From NCBI GenBank assembly GCA_002049825.1, contig MVCZ01000015.1, forward strand, positions 1-8,114: 8,114 nucleotides of DNA, written 5' to 3'. This document shows, in pieces, positions 5,843 to 8,114 of this stretch (its first letter is position 1; each line of letters begins with the position of its first letter). Both the position numbers and the translations under genes were made by a program. Below the pieces are notes generated by a model. It had not been told where the DNA came from. It made no database searches and worked only from the letters and a program-made list of their open reading frames with translations. This stretch comes from Candidatus Zhuqueibacterota bacterium 4484_188. Its GTDB lineage: Bacteria > Calditrichota > Calditrichia > RBG-13-44-9.

Positions 5843-5876
5843 TCATACTTCTCCGTTTCAATTTATCCTTCAATTT

Positions 5877-5892
5877 TGCAATTAAAATGCCA
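5877..5892 (-). promoter_or_regulatory. Candidate sigma-54 (RpoN) promoter for the fliW-csrA operon
   Basis: The minus strand reads TGGCATTTTAATTGCA, matching the sigma-54 consensus TGGCAC-N5-TTGCA with the invariant GG and GC exactly 10 bases apart. Transcription would start near 5867, about 24 bases before the fliW ATG, leaving room for its ribosome binding site. Sigma-54 drives middle flagellar genes in many bacteria. The surrounding DNA is AT-rich, so chance occurrence is possible, and no enhancer site was identified. The rest of the 5843-6027 gap shows no gene and no clear terminator. Confidence 0.5.
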
Positions 5893-6027
5893 AAAAATAC
5901 GCTTATCTAAAATGTGAACTAACTCCTTATAAATTAAAAGTATAATATCTTCTTTGCTTTTACGCTCTTTTTGCTTTCTGTAAATCAAGGTTACTCTTTT
6001 CAACACTTCTCATTGAAATTTCAACAG

Positions 6028-6921
6028 TTACTTCATGAAATCGACTAATGAAATATTTAAAGTCTGCGACAAAACCTGCAGCGCAGTGGTTAATCCGGTC
6101 TGTTCAATCTGCAATTCGGTAATCGCCTTTGCTACATCGGTATCTTCGATGCCGGAGAGAAACTCTTGCAACTTAACGTCCTGCGATTGGTACTGCTGCA
6201 GGTACAGTTCGAAACGGTTGATTTTGCTCCCCAGCTTTCCGTTTTGCTGAACGATCTGATCCGTGGCTTGCTCCACCTGGTCAATCAGTGATTGGACTGC
6301 CGAGTCGTCATGCGCTTTGAAAGCATCGCGTAAATCAACCAGTGTCTGGAACACATCCACAGTGCCCATGAATGCATCCTGACCGGTCACGTTGTATTGC
6401 TCGATTCGCTGGTCACCAAATTCGGTCTTCAACGCACCATCAATACCGTTGCTGTTCGCATCCACTTTCGATTCATCGGCTTTTAACGTAAAGGGTTGTT
6501 CGTTGGTATAAGAACCGCCGAAAACATACCTGCCGTTAAACCGCGTGTTGCCCAAGTCCACCATTTGTTTCAGCATCTGGTTCACCTGCTCAGCCATCGC
6601 TTCCCATTCTTCGTTGTTGGTGCCGGTTACCCCCTTAACCGCAAGTTCCTTTGCGTGGGACATAGTATCGATGGCATCGTCCAGCGCCTGGGAAGAGATG
6701 GACATGAAATCGATTGCATTTTGCAGATTCTTTTCGAACCGCTCGTGATTTTTGAGCAGGTTGCTGTAACGTAAAACCGTTTCGATGTGCTCCGGATCGT
6801 CCGACATCCGGTTAATTCGCTTACCGGTTGCCAGGTTGAATTGCAATGTTTGAATCCGTTCCCTGGCGTCGCTTACCCTCTGAAGCAAGCTGTGTATGCT
6901 GTAGTTTTGTGTTACTCTCAT
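6028..6921 (-). CDS. flgL: Flagellar hook-associated protein 3, FlgL (hook-filament junction)
   Basis: Junction protein between hook, FlgK and the first flagellin subunits. The 297-residue protein begins MRVTQNYS and has the flagellin-like N-terminal motif LATGKRINRMSDDP (30-43), the diagnostic NTRFNGRYVFGGSYTNEQPF segment (125-144), and a complete C-terminal helix ending LQVLSQTLNISLVDFMK. Both D0 helices are therefore present, unlike in its neighbour FlgK. Its ATG shares ATGA with the flgK stop, implying translational coupling. The ribosome binding site (AGTGGTGA) lies within the last codons of flgK. There is no strong terminator after its stop. Confidence 0.97.
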   Translation of the reverse strand: MRVTQNYSIHSLLQRVSDARERIQTLQFNLATGKRINRMSDDPEHIETVLRYSNLLKNHERFEKNLQNAIDFMSISSQALDDAIDTMSHAKELAVKGVTGTNNEEWEAMAEQVNQMLKQMVDLGNTRFNGRYVFGGSYTNEQPFTLKADESKVDANSNGIDGALKTEFGDQRIEQYNVTGQDAFMGTVDVFQTLVDLRDAFKAHDDSAVQSLIDQVEQATDQIVQQNGKLGSKINRFELYLQQYQSQDVKLQEFLSGIEDTDVAKAITELQIEQTGLTTALQVLSQTLNISLVDFMK

Positions 6922-8114
6922 TGCTGTTCACCACTTTTTGTTAAATCATATTCTTCATCCAGTGAAACACCCGATTCGGACTCTCGCTGGTTCTGTATTT
7001 GTTCTTTCAACAATTGGTTGCTATGCCGGCTGTTCTGGGCAGTCTCGATATCGATTGCCATATTTTTAATAATGCCGGTGTAATAGTCATCCAGTGTCTG
7101 GGTGCCGCCGTTAAATATTTTGGTGTTGCGAATATTGGAAATTGCCAACGCCACATCTCCGTTACCGGGTGTACCGTCGTTTGATGCAGCGATTTTGGAA
7201 ACGTCATTTAAGATTTCCGAAGAAATATTAATGGTCGATGCACTGTTTCCGGTAAAAAAGTTAATGCCGGTGCTGGGTGTTGGCGGATCACCGGTAGCTA
7301 AACCCTGCCCGGCAGAATGGATACGGTTCACTTCTTCAATGAATCCCGCAGCAAGGGTGTCCAGTTTTTCCATCAAATCGGGAATTTCCTGATTGTGCAT
7401 CTGCAGCAGAGCACCTAATTTTCCGGACTTAATTAACCCGCTGTTTCCGTTGGAGCCCTTAATCGCTAATTGTAGATTCCCTCCATCATTGCTCAATTCT
7501 GCCTTCAGCGTGTTTGCTTTCACGCCGGAAACCAGGTTCATTCCCTCCGCTACTACGGTGATCTGACCACGCGAATTTTCGCTGTAGCTGACTTTCATGT
7601 AGTCCGACAGGCGATCCACCAGCATGTCGCGCCGGTCGCGTAAATCGTTGGCACCGAAACTATTGAATTCGTTCCCGGTAATCTTACCGTTTAGTTCGGC
7701 AATTTGCCGGGCAATTTCATTTACCTGGTCAACCGCCGCCATAGCATTATTTTTAATCGACTCAGATAGTTTGGTGATCTGTTCGCTCTGCCCGCGAAAG
7801 GCTTCGGTGAGTGACTTGGATTTTTGCACGATGGTATTTCTGATGGCAGTGTTTTCCGGGTCGGCAGCTAAATGACTGAACTCCCGGAAAAATTCGTTTA
7901 TCTGACTACCAATTGCCGTTTCGCTGGGTTCCTGCAGAATCACTTCGATTTGGTTGTAAATATCTTCCCGAGCCGTTGCCGAGCTGAGCATGTGATTGGT
8001 CTGGCGGTACTGGCTGTCCAGCAGTCCGTTGCGGACTCTTATAATATCACCTACCTGGACGCCCATTCCTAACATTCCCTGGGGAAGTGACAGCGGTGTC
8101 GCTGCCCGGTTTTC
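6918..8114 (-). CDS. flgK: Flagellar hook-associated protein 1, FlgK (5' end outside window; short C-terminus)
   Basis: First junction protein at the hook end. The visible 398 residues continue open to the right edge. The reading frame upstream of the Met codon at 8075 encodes PLSLPQGMLGMGVQV, typical of FlgK about 50 residues in, so that Met is internal and the true start lies beyond 8114. Recognisable parts are GVQVGDIIRVRNGLLDSQYR, the LRDRRDMLVDRLSDYM motif, and SGVSLDEE near the end. In the family SGVSLDEE is followed by about 40 residues forming the C-terminal D0 helix (MTNLIKFQQAYQA-like). Here the protein stops after YDLTKSGEQQ. The stop overlaps the flgL start, leaving no space for the missing helix in any frame. 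Loss should affect packing with the N-terminal helix and recognition by the FlgN chaperone. Confidence 0.95.
   Translation of the reverse strand, partial: ENRAATPLSLPQGMLGMGVQVGDIIRVRNGLLDSQYRQTNHMLSSATAREDIYNQIEVILQEPSETAIGSQINEFFREFSHLAADPENTAIRNTIVQKSKSLTEAFRGQSEQITKLSESIKNNAMAAVDQVNEIARQIAELNGKITGNEFNSFGANDLRDRRDMLVDRLSDYMKVSYSENSRGQITVVAEGMNLVSGVKANTLKAELSNDGGNLQLAIKGSNGNSGLIKSGKLGALLQMHNQEIPDLMEKLDTLAAGFIEEVNRIHSAGQGLATGDPPTPSTGINFFTGNSASTINISSEILNDVSKIAASNDGTPGNGDVALAISNIRNTKIFNGGTQTLDDYYTGIIKNMAIDIETAQNSRHSNQLLKEQIQNQRESESGVSLDEEYDLTKSGEQQ

Noticed and set aside
6008..6027. Palindrome TTGAAATTTCAA just after flgL as a terminator
   Set aside because: The stem is A/T-rich, has no loop and no U tract; it is unlikely to stop transcription.
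8073..8075. ATG at 8075 as the flgK start
   Set aside because: The frame stays open to the window edge and the upstream residues match internal FlgK sequence, so this Met is internal.
1..8114. CRISPR arrays, tRNA or rRNA genes, insertion sequences
   Set aside because: No short regularly spaced repeats, tRNA-like cloverleaf, rRNA sequence or transposase was seen. The only repeats are the flagellin paralogues and short hairpins.

Overview
This window is a late flagellar gene cluster in which every gene runs on the minus strand. Read in the direction of transcription (right to left), the order is: flgK (5' end beyond the right edge), flgL, fliW, csrA, a small protein resembling sigma-70 region 4, a TPR-containing family-2 glycosyltransferase, three tandem flagellin genes, and the first seven codons of another gene at the left edge. 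The order flgK-flgL-fliW-csrA-flagellin resembles that of Bacillus and other bacteria that use the FliW-CsrA switch. The protein sequences do not look typically bacillar. An early-branching or FCB-type bacterium such as Calditrichota would fit, but that placement is a guess. Strong AAGGAGG ribosome binding sites and roughly balanced base composition are seen throughout.

Right part (about 5843-8114): flgK and flgL encode the two hook-filament junction proteins and overlap by ATGA. FlgK appears to lack its conserved C-terminal helix: it stops about 13 residues after SGVSLDEE. A 185-bp AT-rich gap follows, holding a candidate sigma-54 promoter (GG-N10-GC) in front of fliW.

Middle part (3213-5842): fliW, csrA, the small helix-turn-helix gene and the glycosyltransferase are closely packed and probably form one operon. 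FliW is expected to sequester CsrA, and CsrA to repress flagellin translation. The glycosyltransferase is a natural candidate for flagellin modification.

Left part (1-3200): three flagellin genes of exactly 276 codons each are followed by hairpins that look like terminators. The first and last in transcription order have sigma-28 type promoters with the exact 11-base spacer; the middle one has no clear site. Each flagellin leader has a short hairpin presenting GGA or GGGA in its loop upstream of a GGA-containing Shine-Dalgarno. This is the two-site layout expected for CsrA control. The partial gene at the left edge even has its Shine-Dalgarno in a hairpin loop.

Taken together, the window looks like a self-contained filament module: junction proteins, a translational switch (FliW/CsrA) with visible RNA targets, a possible modification enzyme and three filament subunits. 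The most unusual points are the short FlgK, the shared leader design built from different sequences, the stand-alone sigma-region-4-like protein, and the near-identity of two flagellins despite synonymous divergence.
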